Assembly (NCBI GenBank): GCA_004322215.1
Contig: SCSM01000025.1
Location: 1 to 51,812, forward strand
Reading direction: 5' to 3'
DNA from: Bacteroidota bacterium
Lineage (GTDB): Bacteria > Bacteroidota > Ignavibacteria > Kapaibacteriales > UBA2268
DNA length: 51,812 bases
Positions 36,616 through 44,492 of this stretch are shown piece by piece. The translations under genes and the position numbers were made by a program. How positions within the stretch are numbered: position 1 is the first letter of the stretch; the number at the start of each line of letters is the position of its first letter. Under the pieces are notes generated by a model. It made no database searches. It saw nothing but the letters and a program-made list of their open reading frames with translations, and was not told the DNA's origin.

Positions 36616-36885
36616 TCAGACCTTTGTACCGTTATCTTCGGAATAAAGCTCCTGCATCAGTTTCATAGCAACTTCGCGCAAAACTTCCGGCTTGTTATAA
36701 ACGTCAGAATTTATGTTAGCCATTATTGGGCTTATATTTTTTGCTTCTTCCGATAATGATAATGTATCCGTAGATTTAACATTACTTGCCTCGACGGTTT
36801 GGTTCGTCTTCGATGTCTGCTGCCTTTCCACATTTGCATCAACTGGCAAAACATTCGGTTCATTTTTCACAGATTCAATACTCAT
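36616..36885 (-). CDS. Small flagellar-cluster protein, unassigned
   Basis: This 89-residue frame starts MSIESVKNE at 36885, two bases after the previous stop; GGAAAG upstream supports it over an ATG at 36903. The first 50 residues are Thr/Ser/Asn-rich and look disordered. The second half, 'DTLSLSEEAKNISPIMANIN' then 'KPEVLREVAMKLMQELYS', is helical. The position at the end of the flagellar cluster and 'LSLSEEAK' recall FlgM-type anti-sigma factors, but the usual RV..IK..I..G.Y end is absent, so I leave it unassigned. Confidence 0.6.
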   Translation of the reverse strand: MSIESVKNEPNVLPVDANVERQQTSKTNQTVEASNVKSTDTLSLSEEAKNISPIMANINSDVYNKPEVLREVAMKLMQELYSEDNGTKV

Positions 36886-36886
36886 A

Positions 36887-37234
36887 TCAACTTTCCTTAG
36901 CATATAATAACACAGATTTTTGTTTTCTCATTTCCTTCAGCTTTGATTTTAATTCCTTAGCTCTCGATTCTATATTATCTAAATGTTTTTTGTCCTTTTC
37001 GGTTATTAATTTTATTCTCTTATCGAATTCTTTCTTGTTTTTTGCAAAGTATAGTTTTGCTTCATCTGTTTTATACCATACTTCCAAATCTTTTAGTAAT
37101 ATCTCCCTGTTACCGTACAATTTCGACAAATTGTTCACCTGTTCGATATCAAGGCGTCCATCTTCGGCAAGAATGACTGCTATTCTATCGGTATTATATT
37201 CAATCTTTTTCAGAACATCATCAATTTCGAACAT
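36887..37234 (-). CDS. FliT/FlgN-like flagellar export chaperone (tentative)
   Basis: This 115-residue all-helical, Lys/Glu-rich protein has heptad-like spacing (FDKRIKLITEKDKKHLDNIE) and is predicted to be a helical bundle or coiled coil. FliT and FlgN chaperones have this size and shape and are encoded next to fliD. Here the gene lies two bases after flaG and two before the next gene. Sequence conservation in these chaperones is too low to separate them by eye. Confidence 0.55.
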   Translation of the reverse strand: MFEIDDVLKKIEYNTDRIAVILAEDGRLDIEQVNNLSKLYGNREILLKDLEVWYKTDEAKLYFAKNKKEFDKRIKLITEKDKKHLDNIESRAKELKSKLKEMRKQKSVLLYAKES

Positions 37235-37235
37235 A

Positions 37236-37616
37236 TCATGCCTGAAAATTTGTAATATTTACATTATCATACATAACTGCGATATAACGGGCTATTTTCA
37301 ATGATATTTCCGGCGGTATCTGCTGAACAACTTCTTTCGTTTCATTATCAATAATTTTCAGAATCATTTTGTCGGTATCCTTGTCCTTATCGAATTTTAT
37401 GTATAAATTATCCTCGTTTAATATTTCCTTTAACTTGTTCTGAAGATTTGAAAAATCAACTTTGTTTAAATCGGTTTTATTATTCTTAGTCTGTTGAGTT
37501 TCCTGACTTTGAACAGAATTTTCGGAAATAACCGGTTGCTTGACAGTAACGTTTTCGGTTAATTTATTACTTACCGGAGACGTTACCTGAACTGCCCCCT
37601 GCAATGTGGTTACCAT
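37236..37616 (-). CDS. flaG: FlaG-family protein
   Basis: The start ATG at 37616 has GGAGG five bases upstream; a TTG at 37628 overlaps that site and is rejected. The 126-residue protein has a disordered Ser/Thr/Gln-rich N-terminal half and the FlaG domain at the C-terminus: 'NLYIKFDKDKDTDKMILKII' then 'DNETKEVVQQIPPEISLKI', including the IPPE box. FlaG affects flagellar filament length in several bacteria. It follows fliD by 55 bases. Confidence 0.88.
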   Translation of the reverse strand: MVTTLQGAVQVTSPVSNKLTENVTVKQPVISENSVQSQETQQTKNNKTDLNKVDFSNLQNKLKEILNEDNLYIKFDKDKDTDKMILKIIDNETKEVVQQIPPEISLKIARYIAVMYDNVNITNFQA

Positions 37617-37671
37617 TTCAACCTCCAATTATATATTTCATTTTTCATTATCTATTTAAATTTTAGTCATA

Positions 37672-39093
37672 CTAAAATGTATTTAATAAATTATATTGGT
37701 TTTGTGCCTGATAAAACAAAGACAGAATATTCGTGTATTGTTGTTTTAATATGTCTGCCTGCTTATCAATATTTTTCTGAACTTCATCGGTTTTTTTCGT
37801 TGTTGAATCAATTTGCTTTCCGATTGATGTTGTCCTCGATAAAATCAATCCATTATCTCCTGTCAGATTGGAAATTGTGTTGTTCAGCTTTGCAACAAAG
37901 CTGTCACTCGATGTAAATAAATTGGAAACTTTTTCCGGATTATCCTGTAAAAGTTCCAACAACCTTTCCTGGTCTCCTACCGATAGAGTCCCGTCAGAGC
38001 CGATTTTTATCCCGATGTCTGTCAGGTATTTCGGGTCTCCGGGATTAACGGATGTAACTTCATCAGATACAAGTAATCTTATTTTTGAATATAAATTGCT
38101 GATTGAAGTATCACTTCTCAACATTGAATTATCCTGCTTCAGGAATTTCAGGATATCATTATAAGTGTCGAGAATTGGTTTAATAAGGTTTTCAACCGCA
38201 GCTCTGTCAACGCTTGAAGTTAAGGTTACCGGCTGGCTGGCTGCATCCTGCGGTTTCACAAGGTTTAATGTCAAACCTGTCAATGCATCACTAATCGAGT
38301 TGCCCGAACGGTAAATATTAACTCCATTAATTTCTACCTTAGAGTCCAAATCATTATAATCTGCGTTACGAAATCCTGCAGTTGTTTCAGTAGCAACCGT
38401 TCTGGTCGTTGTATGCGGATTCAATGCCGCATTGGTTATTCCGAATTCCGTCAGTACGGCTGAATCTGTAAAATCAATATCATTAGCAGCACCTGTATTG
38501 GTTGATGTCAATGTAAGTTTGGCTGTAGTCGAATCAACTTTAATGTAAGATGCTGTAACTCCTATATTATCTGTATTATTAATTGCAGTTGCCAGCTTTT
38601 GCATTACTTCTTCATTAGTGTCGTCAGTTGCAGTGAGAGTTACATTTCCTGTTACTCCGTTGATTGTGAATGAATAAGTGTTTGGTGCCAAAGATGTTGT
38701 ACCTGCAAGCGTTTTCTTATCGGATATTAATAGGTCATTTGTTGCAAGCCGGTCAACTTTTACCGAATTCACTCCTACATTTGCTGTTGATGAGGCAGTA
38801 GCCGTTAATACACTTGAATCGGATGACGTTACAGTCCTTGTAACAAATTTCGATGCTGCGTTCGAGGCAGTAAATGTATCAATATTGCCGATTAAAGTAT
38901 TCAATTTAGAGTTTAGCGTATTGAAAAAAGTCTGACGTTTCTGAAGTGTTTGTTTCTTAGTGTTCAGAGCATCTATTTTCGGCTGTTCGGTCCTTCTGTA
39001 TGCTTCAACCATAAGGTCAAGCTGGGACATGCTGCTCGTGTCCTGTGTAGATGAACCGCTTAAGCTCTGCAATAATGATAATAAATCTGCCAT
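37672..39093 (-). CDS. fliD: Flagellar filament cap protein FliD
   Basis: This 473-residue protein has conserved FliD ends. The N-terminal heptad region is 'LDLMVEAYRRTEQPKIDALN' and 'FNTLNSKLNTLIGNIDTF', and the C-terminal region is 'LFTSSDSFVAKLNNTISNLT' ending in a coiled 'STTKKTDEVQKNIDKQADIL' segment. Its variable middle is rich in Thr, Asn and Asp beta strands. FliD caps the filament and folds flagellin subunits as they emerge. The order fliS-fliD-flaG is a normal late-flagellar arrangement. Confidence 0.92.
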   Translation of the reverse strand: MADLLSLLQSLSGSSTQDTSSMSQLDLMVEAYRRTEQPKIDALNTKKQTLQKRQTFFNTLNSKLNTLIGNIDTFTASNAASKFVTRTVTSSDSSVLTATASSTANVGVNSVKVDRLATNDLLISDKKTLAGTTSLAPNTYSFTINGVTGNVTLTATDDTNEEVMQKLATAINNTDNIGVTASYIKVDSTTAKLTLTSTNTGAANDIDFTDSAVLTEFGITNAALNPHTTTRTVATETTAGFRNADYNDLDSKVEINGVNIYRSGNSISDALTGLTLNLVKPQDAASQPVTLTSSVDRAAVENLIKPILDTYNDILKFLKQDNSMLRSDTSISNLYSKIRLLVSDEVTSVNPGDPKYLTDIGIKIGSDGTLSVGDQERLLELLQDNPEKVSNLFTSSDSFVAKLNNTISNLTGDNGLILSRTTSIGKQIDSTTKKTDEVQKNIDKQADILKQQYTNILSLFYQAQNQYNLLNTF

Positions 39094-39099
39094 AAAAAA

Positions 39100-39465
39100 T
39101 CAATCCAAATTAAATGCTTTTGACCAGGCAGCTCTCAGCTCCTGTATTATATTCATCGCTTCATCAAACCGACGCTGGAAAATACACCTCTGACAATACT
39201 CATACAATCTGTATAATCTCGTTGCCGTTTCCTCGTATTCGAAATTCAAAGAGCCCATTAATTCAACCAGCACCCTGCTCATTTTCGGTACATCGCTTCT
39301 TTTACAGCTTACTATGAACAAATCGTACATTTTCAATATTATTTTTTCCTTGCTCCAGGACATTACTTCCTGTTCAAGGTATGAAGGGACTTTGCCATCG
39401 GATTTCGAACCGTAAGCTCTGCTCGCCGCCATTTGTTTTACTGTTGCCGGCATCGGTGCTGCCAT
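39100..39465 (-). CDS. fliS: Flagellin export chaperone FliS
   Basis: This 121-residue helical protein matches FliS in size and pattern: 'AYGSKSDGKVPSYLEQEVMS' before the bundle, 'EKIILKMYDLFIVSCKRSDV', and 'RLYRLYEYCQRCIFQRRFDE'. FliS binds the flagellin C-terminus in the cytoplasm and stops premature assembly. AGGAGGT seven bases upstream fixes the start. The fliD start lies six bases after its stop, so both come from one message. Confidence 0.85.
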   Translation of the reverse strand: MAAPMPATVKQMAASRAYGSKSDGKVPSYLEQEVMSWSKEKIILKMYDLFIVSCKRSDVPKMSRVLVELMGSLNFEYEETATRLYRLYEYCQRCIFQRRFDEAMNIIQELRAAWSKAFNLD

Positions 39466-39797
39466 AAATTAACCTCCTGTTAATAAATTTTTCTGCTTTC
39501 TGAAAAAGCAATAATTAAACTTTACAAAAACTATGCCTCGCATTTATAATATATTATCAATCATACTTATAATTCTTTAAAATTTGAATTATAATTTTTA
39601 AGCTGTTGTTTTTAATAATAATTACAATAATTAAAAAAACAAAATAAATGTCAAAGCACAATTCAACCACCTTATTATATTCGGTAATTGTTTAAAAAAC
39701 TTTAACATTTTTATATATTAAGCCAAAAAATTGTCTAAATATAAACAGGAAAGGCGGGTATTAACCCGCCTAAAATCCTGTTGTCAGAAAAAAACCA
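39466..39797. other. Intergenic region between flagellin and fliS
   Basis: About 330 AT-rich bases. It holds the flagellin terminator (39752-39771) and, near 39517-39524 on the minus strand, an exact TAAAGTTT that could be the -35 of a sigma-28 promoter for fliS, but the matching -10 is poor. No gene seen. Confidence 0.5.
39752..39771 (-). terminator. Terminator after the flagellin gene
   Basis: AGGCGGGT and ACCCGCCT pair in an eight-base stem around a four-base loop; flanking ACAGGA/TCCTGT can extend it. It is 26 bases beyond the flagellin stop. The minus-strand side carries a short T run only. Confidence 0.75.
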
Positions 39798-40730
39798 TTA
39801 ACGAAAAAGCTGCAGGTATGCCTGCGGTGCCTGATTCGCTTGTGCCAACGATATCAACGATGCCTGTTGCAGGAACTGTGCTTTTATTAAATCAAGCTGT
39901 TCGAGGGCAACGTCTGCATCTTCGATTCTCGAAATAGCAGCATTATAGTTTGTAACCTGTGATTTCAACAGTTCTTCCTGTGAATTCAATCTTCCGGTAA
40001 TACCACCAAGATAAGATGCTACCTTGCTGACATTATTCAAAGCAGATGAAAGACTTGAAAGTGTTGTTGATATGTTTGCAGACGAAAATACTCCAAGGTC
40101 GGTATCTGACACTGTGTTCAAACTTGTCAAATCGAGACCGGATACACCTGCAAAGTTTGTCGTTGATGTTGCATTAACGTCAAAGTTATTGCTTGCAACA
40201 TTAAAGTCAGGATTGCTTGTTGTCAAGTCAATTCCCAAAGTTAATAGATTATTTGAAGCTGTATAACCGATTGTCCAGCTTCCTGAGAATGCACCTTTTA
40301 TCAGCTCTTTACCGCCGAATATGGTTGCATCAACCACTGTCTGTACCTGCTGTGCAAGACGGTATGCACTCTTAGCAAGTGCAATCTTTTCGTCTGTTCC
40401 TAATGCACCTGAAGAAGCAGATGAAGCAGCATCCTTAATCTGGGTGACTAAGCTGTTGATATTGTCTAAAGCGTCCGAAGCAATCGAAGTAACACTTTGG
40501 GCATCTCCTACGGTTGTCAGAGCGGCTTTCAAAGCACCGTTACGGGCAGTAAGAGCCCTGGCTGTGATATAACCCGCGACATCGTCTGCAGCCGTGTTGA
40601 TTCGCTTACCGGTTGATAAACGCAACTGTCTCAGGGCTATGTTGTTGTTGCTTGCAAGTAATGCATTGTAAGCATTTTCTGCGGGGGTATTTGTTCTAAT
40701 CCTTGAACCACCCGAAATTGCAGTTGGCAT
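39798..40730 (-). CDS. Flagellin
   Basis: This 310-residue protein has the two conserved flagellin ends. The N-terminal D0/D1 region runs 'NTPAENAYNALLASNNNIAL', 'RQLRLSTGKRINTAADDVAG', 'DALDNINSLVTQIKDAA'. The C-terminal region is 'RLNSQEELLKSQVTNYNAAI' then 'SRIEDADVALEQLDLIKAQF' and 'QASLISLAQANQAPQAYLQLF'. The variable middle is short (about 90 residues) and Ser/Thr/Asn-rich, giving possible glycosylation sites. ATGGAGG precedes the start, and a sigma-28-like promoter lies upstream. It ends about 330 bases before fliS and has its own terminator. Confidence 0.95.
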   Translation of the reverse strand: MPTAISGGSRIRTNTPAENAYNALLASNNNIALRQLRLSTGKRINTAADDVAGYITARALTARNGALKAALTTVGDAQSVTSIASDALDNINSLVTQIKDAASSASSGALGTDEKIALAKSAYRLAQQVQTVVDATIFGGKELIKGAFSGSWTIGYTASNNLLTLGIDLTTSNPDFNVASNNFDVNATSTTNFAGVSGLDLTSLNTVSDTDLGVFSSANISTTLSSLSSALNNVSKVASYLGGITGRLNSQEELLKSQVTNYNAAISRIEDADVALEQLDLIKAQFLQQASLISLAQANQAPQAYLQLFR

Positions 40731-40800
40731 AAAAAACCTCCATGTATTGTTAAATTAATTCCGGGCATCCTGCCAAAAACTGTTTTTCCTTTGAACTCAA

Positions 40801-40828
40801 TTTTCGACAACTTCTTTTCAAAACTTTA
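40801..40828 (-). promoter_or_regulatory. Sigma-28-like promoter of the flagellin gene
   Basis: On the minus strand, TAAAGTTT (40828-40821) is followed after 12 bases by GTCGAAAA (40808-40801), against the consensus TAAAGTTT-N11-GCCGATAA: exact -35 and 6 of 8 in the -10. The predicted leader is about 65 bases. Confidence 0.6.
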
Positions 40829-40906
40829 ACTTTGAGGAAAACTTTTGTGAATATTTAGGTAAAATTACCTATTCTATTACGAATTATAAGTCGGAAAAAT
40901 GAAGAT

Positions 40907-40940
40907 GATGAATGTCATGTTGAACCTGGTTCAACTTCCA
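40907..40940. repeat. Dispersed intergenic palindromic repeat, copy 2
   Basis: It holds the perfect hairpin GTTGAACC-T-GGTTCAAC (40919-40935), preceded by GATGAATGTCAT, the same lead-in as copy 1 at 11291. Confidence 0.55.
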
Positions 40941-41222
40941 TACTATGTGTCATCCTGTATCCCGAATCAAGTTCTGAATAAACTCCATCATAGCGTCTTT
41001 TAGTCTCCGATTAAGTTTTCAGAATAATTTTAAAAGCATAACATTCGTTAATCAAAATTTATTTTTACCAAATGAATCTATATTCAGCAATAAATTTCGA
41101 TTTATTAAGTTTATACTTGTGAGTTGTTCTTTTATTATTAGAATGAAAAACAATTGCCCACTTTGTGGGATTTAACCCGTAAATAAGGTGTTACTAACTA
41201 AAATAAATTGAGCGGGGGTTAT

Positions 41223-41921
41223 ATGAGCGGTGAAAATGTTTTTCAAAGGTACTTGTCAAAAAAATACAAACTTGAAAATCTGACAGACAGAGGTGCTGGT
41301 CCTGTCATAACGATTTCACGCGAGATTGGATGTTTCGCTGGCGACATAGCAGAAAAGCTGGTGCAAAGAATTAACTATGAACCCGTAACTACAGATTCCA
41401 AAAAGAAATGGAACTGGATTAGCAAGGAAATACTCGAAAAATCTGCCGAGGAACTTAAAATCAAACCGGAAAGAATTTCCCATATATTCGAGGCAAAAAA
41501 GAAAGTTCTGCTCCAAGATTTAGCCGATTCACTCATCAAAAAGTATTATGTCAGCGACAGCCAGATAATTGCTACCATCCACCATATCATACAAAGCTTT
41601 GCTTACGAAGGCAGGATAGTAATCGTTGGCAGAGCTGCAGCAGTTATCACTAACGAAATGGCAAGGGCTTTGCATATCAAGCTCATTGCTCCGGTTGATT
41701 TCAGGATTAAGTTACTTTGCACAAATTTAAAAGTAACAAAGAAAGAGGCAAAGAGTTCAATTGAAGATTACGACCGGAAGAGGGAAGCATTCATCAAATT
41801 TTTTAGGGGGACAAAACCAGAAAATGATTTTTATGATGTCATTCTCAACCGTGCTAATTTCGATGAAGAAAAAATTGTTGATATTATCTATGATTTAGCA
41901 GTTATGAAGAAATTGTTTTAA
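41223..41921 (+). CDS. Cytidylate-kinase-like protein
   Basis: This 232-residue protein starts at ATG 41223, six bases after GGGGGT; a TTG at 41208 lies before this site and is rejected. 'GPVITISREIGCFAGDIAEKLV' is the cytidylate-kinase-like P-loop region (the usual GxxGxGK is replaced by the 'REIGCFAGDI' form of the family). 'GRIVIVGRAAAVITNEMARALHIKLIAP' and 'FDVILNRANF'-like 'YDVILNRANFDEE' follow. Members probably phosphorylate nucleotides or a related small molecule, but the substrate is not proven. A strong terminator follows. Confidence 0.82.
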   Translation: MSGENVFQRYLSKKYKLENLTDRGAGPVITISREIGCFAGDIAEKLVQRINYEPVTTDSKKKWNWISKEILEKSAEELKIKPERISHIFEAKKKVLLQDLADSLIKKYYVSDSQIIATIHHIIQSFAYEGRIVIVGRAAAVITNEMARALHIKLIAPVDFRIKLLCTNLKVTKKEAKSSIEDYDRKREAFIKFFRGTKPENDFYDVILNRANFDEEKIVDIIYDLAVMKKLF

Positions 41922-41959
41922 TTTGATAGGGACTTTTAATTAGAAAAGTCCCTATCAAA
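41922..41959. terminator. Strong bidirectional terminator
   Basis: A perfect 16-base stem, TTTGATAGGGACTTTT (41922-41937) with AAAAGTCCCTATCAAA (41944-41959), and a six-base loop, between convergent genes. A/T ends serve both strands. Confidence 0.92.
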
Positions 41960-41981
41960 ATTAAATATATTAACAATCACT

Positions 41982-42998
41982 TTATTTCTTCTCTCTTTTC
42001 TTATCACTCAATGTATTGAAGAACTTAGCAATATATCCTGCCTCTTCGGGTGTTAGTTTTTTATTCAACTGCAGCCATCCCATCTGGATAATTGCATCCT
42101 CAAGGGTTGCAACTTTGCCATCGTGGAAATATGGTGCTGTTAGCGATATGTTTCTAAGCATAGGAACTTTAAACATGTACATATCCGTTTCTGCTTTTGT
42201 TACGGCAAATCTACCCTTATCGACTGTATCGGTATAAGGATGAATCAATCCCATCTTCTGATAAATGTTTCCCCCGAGTAATGAACCCGTATGGCACGTC
42301 GTGCAGCCGGATGAAATAAACAAGTCTAAACCCTTTAATTCTTCCTGGGAAAGAACATCATCCTGTCCTTTAAGGTAATCGTCAAACCTGTCGTGTGTGA
42401 CTAAAGTTCTCTCAAATGCCGCAATTGCTTTAGCTATATTATCATAGCTTACAGTTCCTTTATCACTCGGGAAAGCTTTCATAAACATGTCTTTGTATTC
42501 AGGAATTGCACCGAATCTTTTCACGACTTCTTTCTCATTCGGCATAGCCATTTCAACGGGATTCAGGATTGGTCCTTTTGCCTGTTCGACTAAATCTTTT
42601 GCCCGTCCATCCCAGAACTGTACGAACTGGAATCCTGCATTCAGTACGGTGGGTGAATTTCGTGTCCCATTTTTACCGCCGACACCGACAGAAACCGGCT
42701 TATTATCAACACCGGGACCATTGTTATCGAGAAGATGACAACTGTTGCAGGAAATAGTATTATCCAGGGATAACCGCTTATCGTTATATAGTTTTTCGCC
42801 GAGTGCAATCATATCAGGTGTGTCAGTCTCGCTTCTGGGCATTTTATCAGCTACAGTCTTGAAGTAAATTTTTGCATCATCGGCAAGCTTTGTCATCTGT
42901 TCTTTGGTCAGTAATTGTTCACCTGTAGGACCTTCTTTTGGCTTACCGCAGCCAATGAGTATTACGCTAATCAATAACAAGTAAAGTGAATATTTCAT
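41982..42998 (-). CDS. Di-haem cytochrome c peroxidase lipoprotein
   Basis: The ATG at 42998 has GAGGA seven bases upstream and gives lipobox ILIGC (Cys17); a longer start at 43022 is rejected. The 338-residue protein has two c-haem sites, CNSCH (Cys84, Cys87, His88) and CTTCH (Cys232, Cys235, His236), with 'NSPTVLNAGFQFVQFWDGRA' and 'VPMLRNISLTAPYFHDGKVA' typical of the CcpA/MauG family. It should reduce peroxide to water in the periplasm with electrons from cytochrome c, perhaps from the cbb3 chain. A MauG-type oxidation role cannot be excluded. Confidence 0.92.
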   Translation of the reverse strand: MKYSLYLLLISVILIGCGKPKEGPTGEQLLTKEQMTKLADDAKIYFKTVADKMPRSETDTPDMIALGEKLYNDKRLSLDNTISCNSCHLLDNNGPGVDNKPVSVGVGGKNGTRNSPTVLNAGFQFVQFWDGRAKDLVEQAKGPILNPVEMAMPNEKEVVKRFGAIPEYKDMFMKAFPSDKGTVSYDNIAKAIAAFERTLVTHDRFDDYLKGQDDVLSQEELKGLDLFISSGCTTCHTGSLLGGNIYQKMGLIHPYTDTVDKGRFAVTKAETDMYMFKVPMLRNISLTAPYFHDGKVATLEDAIIQMGWLQLNKKLTPEEAGYIAKFFNTLSDKKREKK

Positions 42999-43512
42999 AT
43001 AATCCTCTAATATGTTTAACATATAAAAATGAAATTTAAAACCTTGATTATTAGAATTCTAAATTAAATATTTTTGCTATTAAATTGCAATAAAAAAGAT
43101 TGTTTGTATGTAATATTCCGGGTAATTCAGGAACTAATTTTAAATCAAAATTTCATTTTGAAATATTGGTTACTTTATATAAGCTTAAATAACTTTATTA
43201 ACTGATTTAAAATAATATAAAGCAAAAACATGAAAAAGTTATTCATTCCTTTTTTTTTGTTATTATATTAATCTTTTTAGGGTGTGATCCCGGCACACAG
43301 TCAAGTAACACTTCAGTCATCTGGCATCTCAAAATTGGGAATTATTATCCTTCAAAATTAATTAAAACAACAATTTCGGTTTCTCCCACATTGTCAGTTT
43401 AATAACACCTATCTTCATATAACAATATCGCTATTATTTTCGAATAAGACATATACTATCCCAATCCCAATCACGTCAATAAACCATAATTTTTATTAAT
43501 CTTATTAATTTA
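42999..43512. other. Intergenic region before the DUF58 gene
   Basis: About 510 AT-rich bases containing the broken small lipoprotein frame at 43230-43402 and otherwise no gene. The promoters of the peroxidase gene (minus) and of the DUF58 gene (plus) must lie here but were not located. Confidence 0.5.
43230..43402 (+). pseudogene. Small lipoprotein fragment, out of frame at a T run
   Basis: MKKLFIPFF opens at 43230 and hits a stop after the T run (43250-43258, nine T). With one more T the frame reads on through 'VIILIFLGCDPGTQSSNTSV' to a stop at 43402, giving a 58-residue precursor with a lipobox LFLGC. The product would be very short, so this may be a remnant of a longer lipoprotein, a homopolymer miscall or a phase-variable tract. 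Confidence 0.45.
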
Positions 43513-44406
43513 ATGAACGACCACAGAAAATACTTGCAGCCGAAAGTTGTAGCTCAACTCGAAAACATCGAGTTGATTGCACGACTCGTTGTCGAGGGAT
43601 TCATCATCGGTCTGCACCGTTCTCCTTATCACGGCTTTAGCGTTGAATTCGCAGAGCATCGCCAGTACCGCCCGGGTGACGAAATTCGAAATATTGACTG
43701 GAAAGCTTATGCCCGAACTGATAAATATTACGTCAAGCAATTCGAAGAAGAAACCAATCTCCGTTGCGTTATAGCACTCGATGCTAGTGCTTCTATGAAA
43801 TATGCTTCAAAAGGACAGATTTCAAAATATGAGTACGGATGCTACCTTGCCGCTTCACTTGCTTACCTGCTAATCAAGCAGAGAGACGCAGTAGGCATTG
43901 CTCTTTATGACACAAGCTTGCATACATATCTGCCCCCGCGTTCAAAGCAATCTTATATAGGAGAAATCCTGAAAGCAATAGATACAGCCAAACCATCGAA
44001 TGAAACGGAAACAGCAAAATCACTCGATGTTCTCGCAGAGAGAATTACTCGCAGGGGTTTGGTAATTGTAATAAGTGATTTCTTCGATAATCCGACTTCA
44101 GTTACTAAAGCTCTGAGTCACTTCCGCCACAAGAAGCACGAGGTTCTCGCTTTCCAGGTTCTCGACCCGCGTGAAATTGATTTCAAATTTGGCAGAGCTG
44201 CCACTTTCAAGGACATCGAGACAAATGAGGAAATGATTACTCAACCTTACCAAATTCAAAAATCATACTCAAAAGCTATGAAGGATTTTATCACCGGTTT
44301 AAAGCGGGATTGCCGTAACAACAACATTGATTATCATCTGACTGACACATCACAGCCATTCGACAAGGCACTAAGGGAATATTTAACTAAGAGAAAGAAA
44401 ATGTGA
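43513..44406 (+). CDS. DUF58 domain protein
   Basis: This 297-residue cytoplasmic protein has the DUF58 signature 'GLHRSPYHGFSVEFAEHRQY' and 'RPGDEIRNIDWKAYARTDKYYVKQFEEE', followed by a VWA-like domain with a MIDAS-like 'ALDASASMKY'. Such proteins normally form a pair with a MoxR AAA+ ATPase and membrane VWA proteins, and help maturation of envelope complexes. No MoxR gene is next to it here. Confidence 0.9.
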   Translation: MNDHRKYLQPKVVAQLENIELIARLVVEGFIIGLHRSPYHGFSVEFAEHRQYRPGDEIRNIDWKAYARTDKYYVKQFEEETNLRCVIALDASASMKYASKGQISKYEYGCYLAASLAYLLIKQRDAVGIALYDTSLHTYLPPRSKQSYIGEILKAIDTAKPSNETETAKSLDVLAERITRRGLVIVISDFFDNPTSVTKALSHFRHKKHEVLAFQVLDPREIDFKFGRAATFKDIETNEEMITQPYQIQKSYSKAMKDFITGLKRDCRNNNIDYHLTDTSQPFDKALREYLTKRKKM

Positions 44407-44492
44407 AATATTAATATTTAAATTCCCTCAATCAATTATTTATCTTATTTTTGTAATTCATATACTAAATTGAATAAATCATTTTAACAATT

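Larger units (their letters stand above)
40731..41222. other. Divergent intergenic region, flagellin to cytidylate-kinase-like gene
   Basis: Nearly 500 bases containing the flagellin promoter (40801-40828), dispersed-repeat copy 2 (40907-40940) and, in the plus-strand leader, a hairpin CCCAC-TTT-GTGGG (41157-41169). A TATACTTG at 41112-41119 is one base off a Bacteroidota -7 element. No gene seen. Confidence 0.5.

Noticed and set aside
39497-39524. Possible sigma-28 promoter of fliS
   Set aside because: The -35 is exact but the -10 (TTCAGAAA) matches only three of eight bases.
40741-40790. Sigma-54-like TGGCA...GC before flagellin
   Set aside because: The spacing between GG and GC is about eight bases, not the twelve that sigma-54 needs.
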